In this document: positions 30,661 to 42,438 of the stretch, one piece after another
Position numbering within the stretch: the first letter of the stretch is position 1
Layout: each line of letters begins with the position of its first letter
Origin: Nocardia seriolae NBRC 15557
Lineage (GTDB): Bacteria > Actinomycetota > Actinomycetes > Mycobacteriales > Mycobacteriaceae
Direction of reading: 5' to 3'
DNA: 64,000 bases
Assembly (NCBI RefSeq): GCF_007990715.1
Contig: NZ_BJWY01000020.1
Span: 1-64,000 of the forward strand
The notes under the pieces: model-generated
The model's database searches: none
Seen by the model: only the letters and a program-made list of their open reading frames with translations
What the model was told of the DNA's origin: nothing
Translations under genes and position numbers: made by a program

Positions 30661-30857
30661 CATGTACTCCTGGTCGAGATGGCGTCGGTGGGGATCTCGC
30701 TGGGGCAGCACGGCGGCGGCAGTACCCCCATAACCGCGTCGGCGGCGTGCGGCAGACCGGTGCAGCAGGAAGGGTCGACGGTGACGACCGTGCTGGTGCG
30801 GTCCTTGTGGAGGTTGACGAAGCCGACTTCGCGCCACCATCGTTGATATGAGCGCAT
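30660..30857 (-). CDS. Small Cys-Cys peptide (65 residues) coupled to the dioxygenase
   Basis: The peptide starts MRSYQRWWREVGFVNLHKDR, and carries two vicinal Cys pairs (31-32 in DPSCCTG and 50-51 in PPPCCPSE), three Pro in a row and a Ser/Thr-rich end. From residue 11 on, third codon positions are almost all G or C, which supports real translation; the ATG at 30857 is the only available start. Its stop overlaps the dioxygenase ATG (ATGATG). It resembles a modified-peptide precursor (leader then Cys-containing core), but could also be a regulatory leader peptide. No homologue recognised. Confidence 0.55.
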   Translation of the reverse strand: MRSYQRWWREVGFVNLHKDRTSTVVTVDPSCCTGLPHAADAVMGVLPPPCCPSEIPTDAISTRST

Positions 30858-30883
30858 TCCAGTGCTCGGATCGAGGTGACACG

Positions 30884-31426
30884 ATGTCACATCCGCGCGT
30901 CGATCGCGACGCACTGGCGGCTGATTTGGAACGGGCGCGAACCGACTTTCACCAATTGCTGAATACAACCGGTAGCGACGAGTGGAAGGCACTTTCGAAC
31001 GGGACGCGCTGGACCAACGAAGAGCTGTTGTTCCACATGGTGTTCGGCTACATGATCGTTCAGAAGCTGCTGATCCTCCGGCGGGTACTCGCCCGACTGC
31101 CCGCCGGAGTAGGCCGCGCCAATGCGCGGTTCCTCAACACGGCGACCGTGCCGTTCGATTGGGTCAATTTCCACGGCTCCCGCGTGGCGGCGCGCGTCTA
31201 CAACCGGCGCAGGATGGGCGCGAAGATGGATCGGGTCATCGCATCGTTACAGCGGTCCCTGCGCAGCGAGAGCGAAGCGAACTTCGCTCTCGCCATGCCT
31301 TATCCGAATCGCTGGGACCCCTACTTCCAGGACTCCATGACCCTGGCCGACATGTACCGATACCCGGGACGGCACTACGACCACCACCGGCTGCAATTGA
31401 CCACCACCGGTGCGCGAGAGCGGTGA
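30884..31426 (+). CDS. DinB-superfamily protein
   Basis: 180 residues from ATG 30884 (GAGG 6 bases upstream). The pattern TRWTNEELLFHMVFGYMIVQKL and the terminal YPGRHYDHHRLQL resemble four-helix-bundle DinB/MDMPI-type proteins, which use metal-binding His residues and often thiols such as mycothiol. It is divergent from the peptide-dioxygenase pair, with their starts 27 bases apart, so the two units probably share regulation. Confidence 0.7.
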   Translation: MSHPRVDRDALAADLERARTDFHQLLNTTGSDEWKALSNGTRWTNEELLFHMVFGYMIVQKLLILRRVLARLPAGVGRANARFLNTATVPFDWVNFHGSRVAARVYNRRRMGAKMDRVIASLQRSLRSESEANFALAMPYPNRWDPYFQDSMTLADMYRYPGRHYDHHRLQLTTTGARER

Positions 31427-31488
31427 CCGGACCGTTTGCGAAGGGGTTGACCCGGTAGCCGGGTACAGGGTTGAGAACGCGCTCGGCA

Positions 31489-31933
31489 TCATCGACCTGC
31501 CCGACGCCCACCGGACAGCGCCGCCAGCGCGGCGACGCCCACCCGGGCGGCGGCTTGGGCGGGTACCACGGCATAGCGGGTGGCGAATTCCGATGCGACT
31601 CTCCGGATTTCGACGGTCTCACGGTGCGCCCGCTGCCGCAGCAGCGGCGATTCGGTACCGGCCGCGGCGATGGAATTGTTGACGACCCACGCCCACGGAG
31701 TGATGCCGGCCCGCACCAGGTCGGCTTGTAGCTCGGCGGCCTCGAGGACGGGGGTGGTCTCCGCGAGCGTGACCAGCACGACCTTGGTCTCGTCGGAGCG
31801 CGGCACGTCCTCGAGCATCGAGCTTCCCGCCCTTGGTGGCGAGAACGCGCTCAGGGTAGGCCGCAGTGGCCTCGGCCGGGTCGATGCGGGAGACCTCGAG
31901 GTTGCCCAGCGTCTCGGAGATCGTGGCATCCAC
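31489..31933 (-). pseudogene. arsA: ArsA arsenite-transport ATPase, decayed
   Basis: Two ArsA pieces in different frames: about 31820-31933 encodes LEVSRIDPAEATAAYPERVL and GKLDARGRAAL, and about 31489-31815 encodes DETKVVLVTLAETTPVLEAA, PWAWVVNNS and the C-terminal end. The N-terminal P-loop half and a middle section are missing. ArsA normally powers arsenite extrusion with ArsB; this copy cannot work. Confidence 0.82.
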
Positions 31934-32050
31934 GGGTCGGATACCGGCCCGTCAGCACCGTGACCCCGTCCACCAGCGCCTGATCGACCTCGGTCCGCAG
32001 ATGCCGGATTTGCAGCACAGGGCGGGTTCGAAAATTTCGACGGTGCTCAC
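31932..32050 (-). pseudogene. arsD: ArsD arsenic metallochaperone, decayed
   Basis: A GTG at 32050, preceded by AGGG, starts STVEIFEPALCCKSGICG, the ArsD N-terminus with the Cys pair and the third Cys that bind arsenite. A one-base loss then shifts the frame into TEVDQALV, and this is joined directly to LVDGVTVLTGRYPTR, the ArsD C-terminus. About 60 middle residues are gone. The next bases belong to arsA, whose 5' part is also lost. Confidence 0.78.
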
Positions 32051-32065
32051 GAGCGATCCCTTTTC

Positions 32066-32476
32066 TCAGTTGCGGGCGGGCAGTAGTTCGGCGATCAGAT
32101 CCTCGATACGGGTGCGGATTTCGTCGCGGATGGGTCGCACGGCTTCGATGCCCTTGCCCGCGGGATCCTCCAGCTTCCAGTCCCGGTAGTCCACGCCCGG
32201 GAAGTACGGGCACGCGTCTCCGCAGCCCATGGTGATGACGACCGTGGAGGCTTCCACGGCGTCGGGAGTGAGGATCTTCGGCGACTGGTCGGTGATGTCG
32301 ATGCCGAGCTCGGCCATGGCCTCGACGGCGGCCGGGTTGAGGCTCTCACCCGGCGCACTGCCGGCGGAACGGACCTCGATATCCTCACCGGCCAGATGCG
32401 CGAGGAATCCCTGAGCCATCTGAGATCGTCCGGCGTTGTGCACGCAGACGAAGAGCACGCTGGGCTTGGAAGCCAT
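32066..32476 (-). CDS. arsC: Arsenate reductase ArsC (low-molecular-weight phosphatase type)
   Basis: 136 residues. The catalytic loop CVHNAGRS (Cys11-x5-Arg17) and the downstream MGCGDACPYFPGVDYRDWKLEDPAGK block match the mycothiol-dependent actinobacterial arsenate reductases. It reduces arsenate to arsenite in the cytosol using mycothiol and mycoredoxin (established for the family). It sits 16 bases after aqpS, which offers an exit for the arsenite. Confidence 0.93.
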   Translation of the reverse strand: MASKPSVLFVCVHNAGRSQMAQGFLAHLAGEDIEVRSAGSAPGESLNPAAVEAMAELGIDITDQSPKILTPDAVEASTVVITMGCGDACPYFPGVDYRDWKLEDPAGKGIEAVRPIRDEIRTRIEDLIAELLPARN

Positions 32477-32492
32477 TGGTAGAGAGTCCCTT

Positions 32493-33233
32493 TCAGGAGG
32501 ATGCGGGAAGATGTTCGGCCGTCTCGTGCGGCACGGTCACGTTGTCGGCGGCCGCGGCGCTCCCCGGGTACAGCCAGGTGACGACCGCCAATCCCAGTGC
32601 CGCTCCGAGAACCTGCGCGGCGATGAAGCCGGGCACCGAGCCTGGCGCGATACCGGCGAAGGTATCGGAGAAGATCCGGCCGATGGTCACCGCGGGGTTC
32701 GCGAACGAGGTCGAACTCGTGAACCAGTACGCGGCGCCGATGTATGCGCCGACCGTCACCGCCGACAGGGCGGCGCGACCACTGCGCGCCAGCGCGAAGA
32801 TCACGGCGATGAGCCCTGCGGTCGCCACCACCTCGCCCAGCAGATGCCCACCGGTGCCGCGACCGTGCGTCGAGATCTGGATGGCGCGCAGGTCGAACAT
32901 CGCGTTGGCCAGCACCGAGCCCACCACACCACCGGCGATCTGCGCCGGGATGTAGGCGGCGAGGTCGGTCACGCTGAGCCCGGTGCCCCGGCGGCGACCG
33001 AGCAGCCAGTCCGCTGCCGACACCACCGGATTGAAATGAGCACCCGAGACCGGGCCGAACAGCAGGATCAGCACTGCCAGCCCGAGTACCGTCGCCGTCG
33101 AGTTCTCCAACAGCTGCAATCCGATATTCCCCGGCGACAACTGCTCAGCGGCGATGCCGGAGCCGACGACCACGGCGACCAGCAGCGCGGTACCGAGGAA
33201 CTCGGCCACCACTTTGCGCGGAAGACCGTTCAT
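32493..33233 (-). CDS. aqpS: Aquaglyceroporin-type channel (AqpS-like)
   Basis: 246 residues with six membrane helices and both MIP half-helix motifs: HFNPVV (NPV rather than NPA) and FANPAVTIGR. Because it lies between arsR and arsC, it is most likely an arsenite channel like rhizobial AqpS, letting arsenite made by ArsC diffuse out. The ATG overlaps the arsR stop (ATGA). No ArsB or Acr3 pump gene is present nearby. Confidence 0.88.
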   Translation of the reverse strand: MNGLPRKVVAEFLGTALLVAVVVGSGIAAEQLSPGNIGLQLLENSTATVLGLAVLILLFGPVSGAHFNPVVSAADWLLGRRRGTGLSVTDLAAYIPAQIAGGVVGSVLANAMFDLRAIQISTHGRGTGGHLLGEVVATAGLIAVIFALARSGRAALSAVTVGAYIGAAYWFTSSTSFANPAVTIGRIFSDTFAGIAPGSVPGFIAAQVLGAALGLAVVTWLYPGSAAAADNVTVPHETAEHLPASS

Positions 33234-33607
33234 CGCACGACCGCCCGAGACTCGGGTGCGTCGAGCAGGTGCGAAAGCTGCTGCAAAGCAGCCGGTTCGA
33301 CGCGGTAGTACACCCATGATCCACGGCGCTCACTGCTCAGTAGACCCGCTTCGCGCAGCACCTTCAGATGGTGCGAGATGGTGGGCTGGCTGACGTCGAA
33401 GCCGCTGGACAGGTCACACACGCACGCTTCCTGCCCGGCGTGGCTGGCGACCATGCTGAGCAACCGCAAGCGGACCGGGTCCGAGAGTGCTTTGAACATG
33501 ACCGACATCCGAGCCGCGGCTTCGGCCGTCAACGGCTCACGCACCATGGACGTGACCTCGCACCCCGGTTCGGAGACCGCGGCGATCGGCAGATCTGACT
33601 TAGACAC
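33230..33607 (-). CDS. arsR: ArsR/SmtB-family metalloregulator
   Basis: 125 residues from a GTG at 33607; ATG 33547 (MVREPLTAE) is an alternative. The winged helix is typical (FDVSQPTISHHLKVLREAGLL), and the metal-site motif is ACVCDLSS, a Cys-x-Cys as in many As(III)-sensing ArsRs. It should repress the arsR-aqpS-arsC operon until arsenite binds. The gene abuts ripA with its 5' end, at the ripA-side edge of the inserted region. Confidence 0.92.
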   Translation of the reverse strand: MSKSDLPIAAVSEPGCEVTSMVREPLTAEAAARMSVMFKALSDPVRLRLLSMVASHAGQEACVCDLSSGFDVSQPTISHHLKVLREAGLLSSERRGSWVYYRVEPAALQQLSHLLDAPESRAVVR

Positions 33608-33645
33608 TCATCGATATTGACAGTCATTGAATCCGCAGACAAGCG
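33608..33645 (-). promoter_or_regulatory. Probable ArsR operator/promoter
   Basis: This stretch is AT-rich against its surroundings. On the minus strand it reads TTCAATGACTGTCAATATCG, with the element TCAAT repeated 10 bases apart and a TTGACAGTCA palindrome on the other strand. ArsR/SmtB operators have this character. Assignment is by position and composition only. Confidence 0.4.
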
Positions 33646-33675
33646 AACAACCGGTGAACCCAGGCACGCTGTCGG

Positions 33676-35091
33676 CTAGGAGATGATTCGGATGGCGTAG
33701 GGCATGATGCCGTCTTCGCGGACGGAGGCTACTCGGACTACCTCGCCGGATTGGGGGGCCTCGACCATTTTGTTGTTGCCGAGGTAGAGGGCTACGTGTT
33801 GGGAGCCGCCGGGGCCCCAGAAGAGCATGTCGCCGCGGGCTCGGTCGGAGATGGGGACTCGGGTGCCCATGGTGTATTGGTAGCCGGAGTAGTGCGGGAG
33901 GGAGACGCCTACGCCGGCGAAGGCGTAGATCATGAGGCCCGAGCAGTCGAAGCCGGTTTTGTTGTAGTCGCCGTAGCGGTCGGCGGTGCCGCCGTCGCGG
34001 ATGCCGAGGGTGGGGCCGTCCTCGTCGCCGCCGCCCCAGGCGTATTCGACGCCGATCTGGGACATGGCACGGTCGATGACGGTTTCGACGAGTTGGGGCC
34101 CGGATCCGTTGGGGCGGCTGGGCTGCATGGAGCGGCGCGGGGGCGGGGCGGTGTCCTGGACGACGTGGGGGCGATGGCCCTGGCCGACCTGGTTGGCGCG
34201 GTCGGCGGAGGCGCGGTCGGCGGCCACGCGGGCGGCGGCGGCCACGGCGGCGGCGCGGGCAGCGGCCTCCTCGGCCTTGCGCTGCTGGTCCCAGGCCACG
34301 AAGGCATCGCGCTGGCCCTGCAGACCCGCCACGTTGGCGCGGGCCGCATCGAGGCGCTGCTGCGCCGAATCACGCTGGGAGACAAGACCGTTGCGGCGGA
34401 CGTTCTGCTGGTCGAGTTCGGCCTGGGCGGCGGTGACGGCGTTCTGGGCCTGGGTTTTCTTGGCGGCGGCGTCGGCCGCGGCGGCGTCGGCGGCCTGCTG
34501 GGCCAGTTTGGCGGCGGAGGTCTTGTTGGCCTGATCGACCTGGGCGCGGCGCAGGCCCGCGACGACCACCTGCTGGTTCTTGGAGGCGATGGTCAGCACC
34601 TGGGCGCGGTTGAGGGCGTCCTCTGGGCTGGGGGCGGCCAGGTAACTGACCAGCGAGGTGGAGCCGGGTCGCATGTAGACCTGCGCGACGTACTTGTCGA
34701 AATCCCGGTGCGCGGTATCGACTTTCGTACCGGCGTCGGTCAGGTCCTGCTGGCACACGGTCACCGCGTGGGCCGCGGCGTCAGCGGCGTCGCGGGCGAT
34801 CTGGAGGTCCACGAGGGCCTTGTTGACAGCCTCGCGGCGGGCGGCGACCGCGTCGTCGAGCTGCTGTAACTGCTGCTCGGCGACGGCCACCTGGTTGATG
34901 AGCGCGCCGACCTCGCCCACGCTCGCGTCCACCTGGGCGCCCGCGGCATTGAGGTCGTTGTCGCTGGGGTTCGGGGGCGGCGGTGGGACGGCATGCCCGC
35001 TGGCCATACCCAATGCCAGCACGATCAGCGCTACGAGCAACTCCGTAGCGACCCGCACCGAACGCCCCCGCACCTTCGCCGGTTGTCGCAT
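33676..35091 (-). CDS. ripA: NlpC/P60 peptidoglycan endopeptidase RipA
   Basis: 471 residues from ATG 35091 (GGAGGTGCG just before). Signal peptide about 1-35, then a long Ala/Gln-rich coiled-coil domain (about 45-300), a basic Pro-rich linker and the NlpC/P60 domain (about 340-471). The catalytic triad falls at Cys383, His432 and Glu444, the same numbers as in M. tuberculosis RipA. It cleaves stem peptides at the septum for daughter-cell separation, with the coiled coil acting as an inhibitory lid. Only one rip gene is present here, and moxR1 no longer follows it. Confidence 0.95.
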   Translation of the reverse strand: MRQPAKVRGRSVRVATELLVALIVLALGMASGHAVPPPPPNPSDNDLNAAGAQVDASVGEVGALINQVAVAEQQLQQLDDAVAARREAVNKALVDLQIARDAADAAAHAVTVCQQDLTDAGTKVDTAHRDFDKYVAQVYMRPGSTSLVSYLAAPSPEDALNRAQVLTIASKNQQVVVAGLRRAQVDQANKTSAAKLAQQAADAAAADAAAKKTQAQNAVTAAQAELDQQNVRRNGLVSQRDSAQQRLDAARANVAGLQGQRDAFVAWDQQRKAEEAAARAAAVAAAARVAADRASADRANQVGQGHRPHVVQDTAPPPRRSMQPSRPNGSGPQLVETVIDRAMSQIGVEYAWGGGDEDGPTLGIRDGGTADRYGDYNKTGFDCSGLMIYAFAGVGVSLPHYSGYQYTMGTRVPISDRARGDMLFWGPGGSQHVALYLGNNKMVEAPQSGEVVRVASVREDGIMPYAIRIIS

Positions 35092-35363
35092 CGCACCTCC
35101 CTGGAGTCCCATCCAGCACAACATCCCCAACCGTGCCATCGCGAAACCGTACGGCAAGTCGCGGAGCCTACCGCTCAGGCACGCCACAATCACACGCGTG
35201 TAATTCGTTAGTAGCCAAGAAGTTGCAGGTAAATCCCATAATCACCACGAGTCACAACACACGACTTGCGGTACGTTTCGGGCGTGTCGCGGCGAGCCGG
35301 GCCAGACAGGCAAAGCGGTCACGCGCGCGAGACTCGGTCCGGACTACGACACCCGGACAACAG

Positions 35364-35391
35364 AAAGGGGTCCGGGCGGAACCCGAACCCC
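35364..35391 (-). terminator. Rho-independent-type terminator after the DUF6676 gene
   Basis: On the minus strand GGGGTTCGGG pairs with CCCGGACCCC around a 5-base loop, then TTTCTGTT. It separates the 35423 gene from ripA. The rest of the 331-base gap 35092-35422 shows no gene; it holds another short hairpin (35337-35358) and the presumed ripA promoter. No c-di-AMP riboswitch pattern was recognised. Confidence 0.75.
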
Positions 35392-35422
35392 TGAGGGAGA
35401 CAGCGCCTCTCGGCGCGATCCG

Positions 35423-35968
35423 CTACGCCACCGGCGTCCGCGACGAGCGCTCACCCGGAACCGCGCGCCGCGTCTTCACCACGTACAACCCGCCGATCAC
35501 CGCGATCAGCACCCCCAGCAGCACCAGCGTGATCACCGTCCACGACACCGTCTCGGGCTGCTCGAGCCGATCCACGAACACCCGCGCCGCTTCGACGGTG
35601 TGGTCGGGCCCGCGGTATTTGGCCTTGTCCTCGGCCCATTCCAGGTGCCCACGGGTGAACTGCTCGCTGTAGGTGCCGACCCAGTCGTCGCTGAACACCA
35701 CCACGGTCCCGTGCTCGATCTTGCCGACCTCGTTGGCCAGATCGCGCAGGTTCGCCTCGATTCCCGGATTGCCCTGCACCACAACGATGTCGAGCGCGAT
35801 GCCGTGCTCGCGCGCGTCGGCGGCGATGGCGGCCAGGGCCTCCTGGTCGCGTCCGGCGGGGGCGGCGACATGATCATCGGCCAGATCGGCGATGATGGAG
35901 TTCAGGTTCGTATTCGGCGGTAGTTCCGCCTTCACAGGCGTGAAAACCGAGGCGCGCGAGACGGTCAC
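35423..35968 (-). CDS. Membrane-anchored DUF6676 protein (Rv1476-like)
   Basis: 181 residues. A soluble domain (about 1-140) with [22 protein letters not shown] and [16 protein letters not shown] is followed by one membrane helix (about 144-165) and a basic tail. Position between acn and ripA and layout equal Rv1476 of M. tuberculosis, where function is unknown. It resembles TPM-domain proteins in its strand pattern. It is divergent from acn. Confidence 0.85.
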   Translation of the reverse strand: MTVSRASVFTPVKAELPPNTNLNSIIADLADDHVAAPAGRDQEALAAIAADAREHGIALDIVVVQGNPGIEANLRDLANEVGKIEHGTVVVFSDDWVGTYSEQFTRGHLEWAEDKAKYRGPDHTVEAARVFVDRLEQPETVSWTVITLVLLGVLIAVIGGLYVVKTRRAVPGERSSRTPVA

Positions 35969-36036
35969 GAACGCAGAGTACGGGACAACTTGTCACATCA
36001 CCTCACTGCGCCACACTTATCCCCCCGATGCGCTCA

Positions 36037-36052
36037 CAGGACAAGCGTACTG
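36037..36052 (+). promoter_or_regulatory. AcnR operator upstream of acn
   Basis: CAGGACAAGCGTACTG matches, at every fixed position, the AcnR operator consensus CAGNACnnncGTACTG as I recall it from Corynebacterium glutamicum and mycobacterial acn promoters. It is 95 bases before the acn start, in the divergent gap. A TetR gene of AcnR type follows acn, supporting autonomous control of aconitase. Confidence 0.82.
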
Positions 36053-36147
36053 TTAAAGTCGGAAAACGGACGGGGCCGAGCGCCCCGACGAGTCACCGGC
36101 ACAGCCCCGCCGGTGGCCCTCCCATTCACAGACGAGTGGAGCTGAAC

Positions 36148-38940
<2,793 letters not shown>

Positions 38941-38950
38941 GACCGCGCGT

Positions 38951-38982
38951 CTCGGTCTTCGAAGGGCTGTTTCGAAGCCGAG
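38951..38982 (+). terminator. Stem-loop after acn
   Basis: CTCGGTCTTCGAA pairs with TTCGAAGCCGAG, leaving one bulged T and a 7-base loop, 11 bases after the acn stop. There is no T-run. It may be a weak terminator or a 3' stabilising hairpin before acnR. Confidence 0.55.
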
Positions 38983-39139
38983 TCGTGGTGGCGGGCACCG
39001 GAAGCTTGTGAAAAGCACAGGCGGCCGGTGCCTGCCACGCGGCCCGCTCGGGTCGCTTCGCTCGTCGCTCGTGCGGGCTCTCCGAATTGGTCGCAAGATC
39101 AATAAAGAGAACCCGCACAACACGTTTCGGAGGAGTCCA

Positions 39140-39706
39140 GTGCCCAAGGTCAGTGACGACCACCTCGCCGCCCGGCGCAGCCAGATCCTCGACGGCGCGC
39201 GCCGCTGCTTCGCGGAGTTCGGCTACGAGGGCGCGACCGTGCGTCGCCTCGAAGAAGCCACCGGCCTGTCACGGGGCGCGATCTTCCACCACTTCCGCGA
39301 CAAGGACGCGTTGTTCCTGGCGCTGGCCCAGGAGGACGCCGGTCGTATGGCCGAGGTCGCCGCCAATCAGGGCCTGATCCAGGTCATGCGCGATATGCTC
39401 GCGCGCCCAGAGGATTTCGACTGGCTCGGCACCCGCCTCGAGATCGCCCGCCGACTGCGCAACGATCCGGAATTCCGCTCCAACTGGGAAAATCGCTCCG
39501 AGGAGCTCACCGCCGCGACCGTCGCCCGTCTGGAACGCCGAAAGGCCGCCGGCGCGCTGCGCGACGACGTCCCCACCGAGGTCATCCTCGGCTATCTCGA
39601 TCTGGTTCTCGACGGGCTCATCGCCCGCATCGCCTCCGGCCACGCCAACGAAAACCTCGAGGCCGTCCTCGATCTGGTCGAAGCCTCGGTCCGCCGCCGG
39701 CAGTAG
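39140..39706 (+). CDS. acnR: TetR-family repressor AcnR
   Basis: 188 residues from a GTG at 39140 with GGAGGAGT before it. The helix-turn-helix (RRSQILDGARRCFAEFGYEGATVRRL, LSRGAIFHHFRDKDALF) and the C-terminal domain fit AcnR, the aconitase repressor that responds to citrate with magnesium in C. glutamicum. Position right after acn equals Rv1474c. Its likely operator is at 36037-36052. Confidence 0.92.
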   Translation: MPKVSDDHLAARRSQILDGARRCFAEFGYEGATVRRLEEATGLSRGAIFHHFRDKDALFLALAQEDAGRMAEVAANQGLIQVMRDMLARPEDFDWLGTRLEIARRLRNDPEFRSNWENRSEELTAATVARLERRKAAGALRDDVPTEVILGYLDLVLDGLIARIASGHANENLEAVLDLVEASVRRRQ

Positions 39707-39770
39707 CCGATCGTTCGTGACCGCCCGGTAGCGGCAGATCGCCTTGCGGGCCTTGATATCCCGCTCGGGG

Positions 39771-40598
<828 letters not shown>

Positions 40599-41186
40599 AT
40601 GCGAGTTCTGGCTGTGACGGCCGTTTCCACGATGGCCCTGGTGGCGGGGCAGTTCGTAACCGGCGGCGGCCAGGCCTCCGCGGACACTCCGGGGTCGCTG
40701 GACCGGCTGGTCACGCTGCTGGCCGAACGCCTCGACACCGCCGACACCGTCGCCGCGGCGAAATGGGCCACCGCCGAACGCGACGGCGACCGCCCCGTCA
40801 TCGACGACCCCGCCCGCGAGGCCACGATCTATGACGCGATGACCCGGCTGGGCGCCCAGCACGGACTGCCCGCCCCCTGGGTGCGGCAGATCTTCGAAGG
40901 GCAGATCGAGGCCAACAAGATCGTGCAGCGCGGCCTGGTGACGCAGTGGGAGCACGGCGTTCCCGCACCCGCGCCCAGCATGGAACTCGCCGCGGTGCGC
41001 CCGGTGATCGACCGGGTCAACGGCGAGATCATCGACGAATTGGCAAGCAAACAGGCCGAATTGGCGGACCCGTCCTGCCCCGTGCGGCTGACGCGCAGCG
41101 TACTGGCGGCGACCGGAACGCGGCACGGCGATCCGCTGCACCAGGCGGCGTTGGTGCGGGCCTCGATTCCGCTGTGTGAGTCCTGA
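40599..41186 (+). CDS. Secreted chorismate mutase (AroQ-gamma type)
   Basis: 195 residues. A signal peptide of about 28 residues ends ASA. The mature helical protein matches the exported chorismate mutase of M. tuberculosis (Rv1885c): SLDRLVTLLAERLDTADTVAAAKW, then IYDAMTRLGAQHGLPAPWVRQIFEGQIEANKIVQ, and two Cys (SCPVRL and PLCES) for the characteristic disulfide. It converts chorismate to prephenate, although why this is done outside the cytosol is unknown. Confidence 0.92.
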   Translation: MRVLAVTAVSTMALVAGQFVTGGGQASADTPGSLDRLVTLLAERLDTADTVAAAKWATAERDGDRPVIDDPAREATIYDAMTRLGAQHGLPAPWVRQIFEGQIEANKIVQRGLVTQWEHGVPAPAPSMELAAVRPVIDRVNGEIIDELASKQAELADPSCPVRLTRSVLAATGTRHGDPLHQAALVRASIPLCES

Positions 41187-41244
41187 GACACGAGCAATGG
41201 CCCGGGCCGTCCGCGCGGCGACACCACGTGCTCGGCCCGGGCCG

Positions 41245-41844
41245 TCAACCCGCGACGGCGCCGATCCTTTTCGCGAGGTCGGCACCGAGGGGATACGGCC
41301 GCTCCGGCGGCAGCAGCGCGCGAGCGCGGTCGGCGTGCCCGCTCCGCAGATGCGCGGACATGGCGTGAACCTTGGGCGTGAGGTCGCGGATTTCCACGGT
41401 CCAGTCGTCGACATAGCGGTCGATGATGTGTCGCGACAGACCCACCTGAATGCTGCGGTGGTCGAGTTTCGCTCCGCGCAGCGAGTACTCCGGGTCCCAT
41501 TGGACGTGCACGACCGCGTGGGCGAACAGGCTGCGCCACTGTTCGTTTCCGGCATAGACGCGGCGTTCGGGGCTGGTGAGGACCGCGTCGGCGAGGGCCT
41601 CCTTTCAGCCCGCGCGGGTGATGCGCACCGCGAGAATGCGCTCCTGGCCGGATTTGCGGCCCCAGCCGCTGCGTTGCATGAGCCAGCGGAACGACGGCTT
41701 GATCCAGGTCATCCGGTTGGTCGAGAAGGGCGGGACGAAGCGCTGTGCCGCCACCGCCGCCTCGGCGATCGCGGGTGCGTACGCCTGATAGACCACGATG
41801 GTGTCGCGGTCATAATCTGCCCTGATCTCGAATTTCCCTGTCAC
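41245..41844 (-). pseudogene. DUF4291 protein gene with an in-frame stop
   Basis: From a GTG at 41844 the frame encodes the N-terminal half of DUF4291 ([40 protein letters not shown]), meets TGA at 41607-41605 (codon 80) and continues in the same frame with the C-terminal half (VHVQWDPEYSL, LDHRSIQVGL, IRDLTPKVHAM). Family members usually have Phe or similar at that point. A nonsense change is the simplest reading; a sequence error or recoding is not excluded. Function of the family is unknown. Confidence 0.8.
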
Positions 41845-41906
41845 ACCGCGGGACGTTAGCCCGCGGGCGGGCCCGGCCACCAACCATTTTCGGCGTTCGC
41901 GCGCCG

Positions 41907-42413
41907 TCAGTCCGCCTGCTCGAGGTCTGCCAGCAGCAGGCGGGCGATGCGGTCGAGGTGGGCGCGGTCCTGCTCGGAAAGCGCGGAGAGGATGCGGGTT
42001 TCGTTCTCGAAGTGGGCGGTGACGACGATGTCGATGAGGTGCAGGCCGCGGTCGGTGAGGGCGACCTTGACGGCGCGGCGGTCGCCCGCGTCGGCCATGC
42101 GGCGGACCAGGCCCGCTTTCTCGAGGCGGTCCAGGCGGCCGGTCATGCCCGCCCGGGACATCATCAGGGTGTCGGCCAGGTGCGAGGGGTTGAGCTCGTA
42201 GGGGTCGCCCGAACGGCGCAGCGCCGCCAGGACATCGAACTCGCCGCGCTGCAAACCGTGTGCGGTGAAGACGGATTCGATCCGTTCGGTCGCCACCATC
42301 GTGAGCCTGCCGAGGCGGCCGAGAATGGCCATGGCCTCGCCGTTCAGGTCCGGCCGCTCGCGCTGCCACTGCTCCCGGATCCGGTCCACCGGATCGATCT
42401 TCGCGTCACCCAT
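41907..42413 (-). CDS. MarR-family transcriptional regulator
   Basis: 168 residues from ATG 42413; ATG 42437 would place the start inside the operator and the -10-like ACTATA, so it is less likely. The winged helix is clear: [49 protein letters not shown], followed by [13 protein letters not shown]. It is divergent from the cupin gene with 70 bases between starts and a palindrome in between. Confidence 0.92.
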   Translation of the reverse strand: MGDAKIDPVDRIREQWQRERPDLNGEAMAILGRLGRLTMVATERIESVFTAHGLQRGEFDVLAALRRSGDPYELNPSHLADTLMMSRAGMTGRLDRLEKAGLVRRMADAGDRRAVKVALTDRGLHLIDIVVTAHFENETRILSALSEQDRAHLDRIARLLLADLEQAD

Positions 42414-42438
42414 GGACAGCACTCTATTCGATGCCATA

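Noticed and set aside
35092..35363. c-di-AMP (ydaO) riboswitch upstream of ripA
   Set aside because: Such switches precede some actinobacterial cell-wall hydrolase genes, but I could not find the conserved core elements here; only simple hairpins are visible.
41605..41607. Selenocysteine at the TGA of the DUF4291 gene
   Set aside because: The family does not use Cys or Sec at this position and I see no convincing SECIS-like hairpin after it; a nonsense change is simpler.
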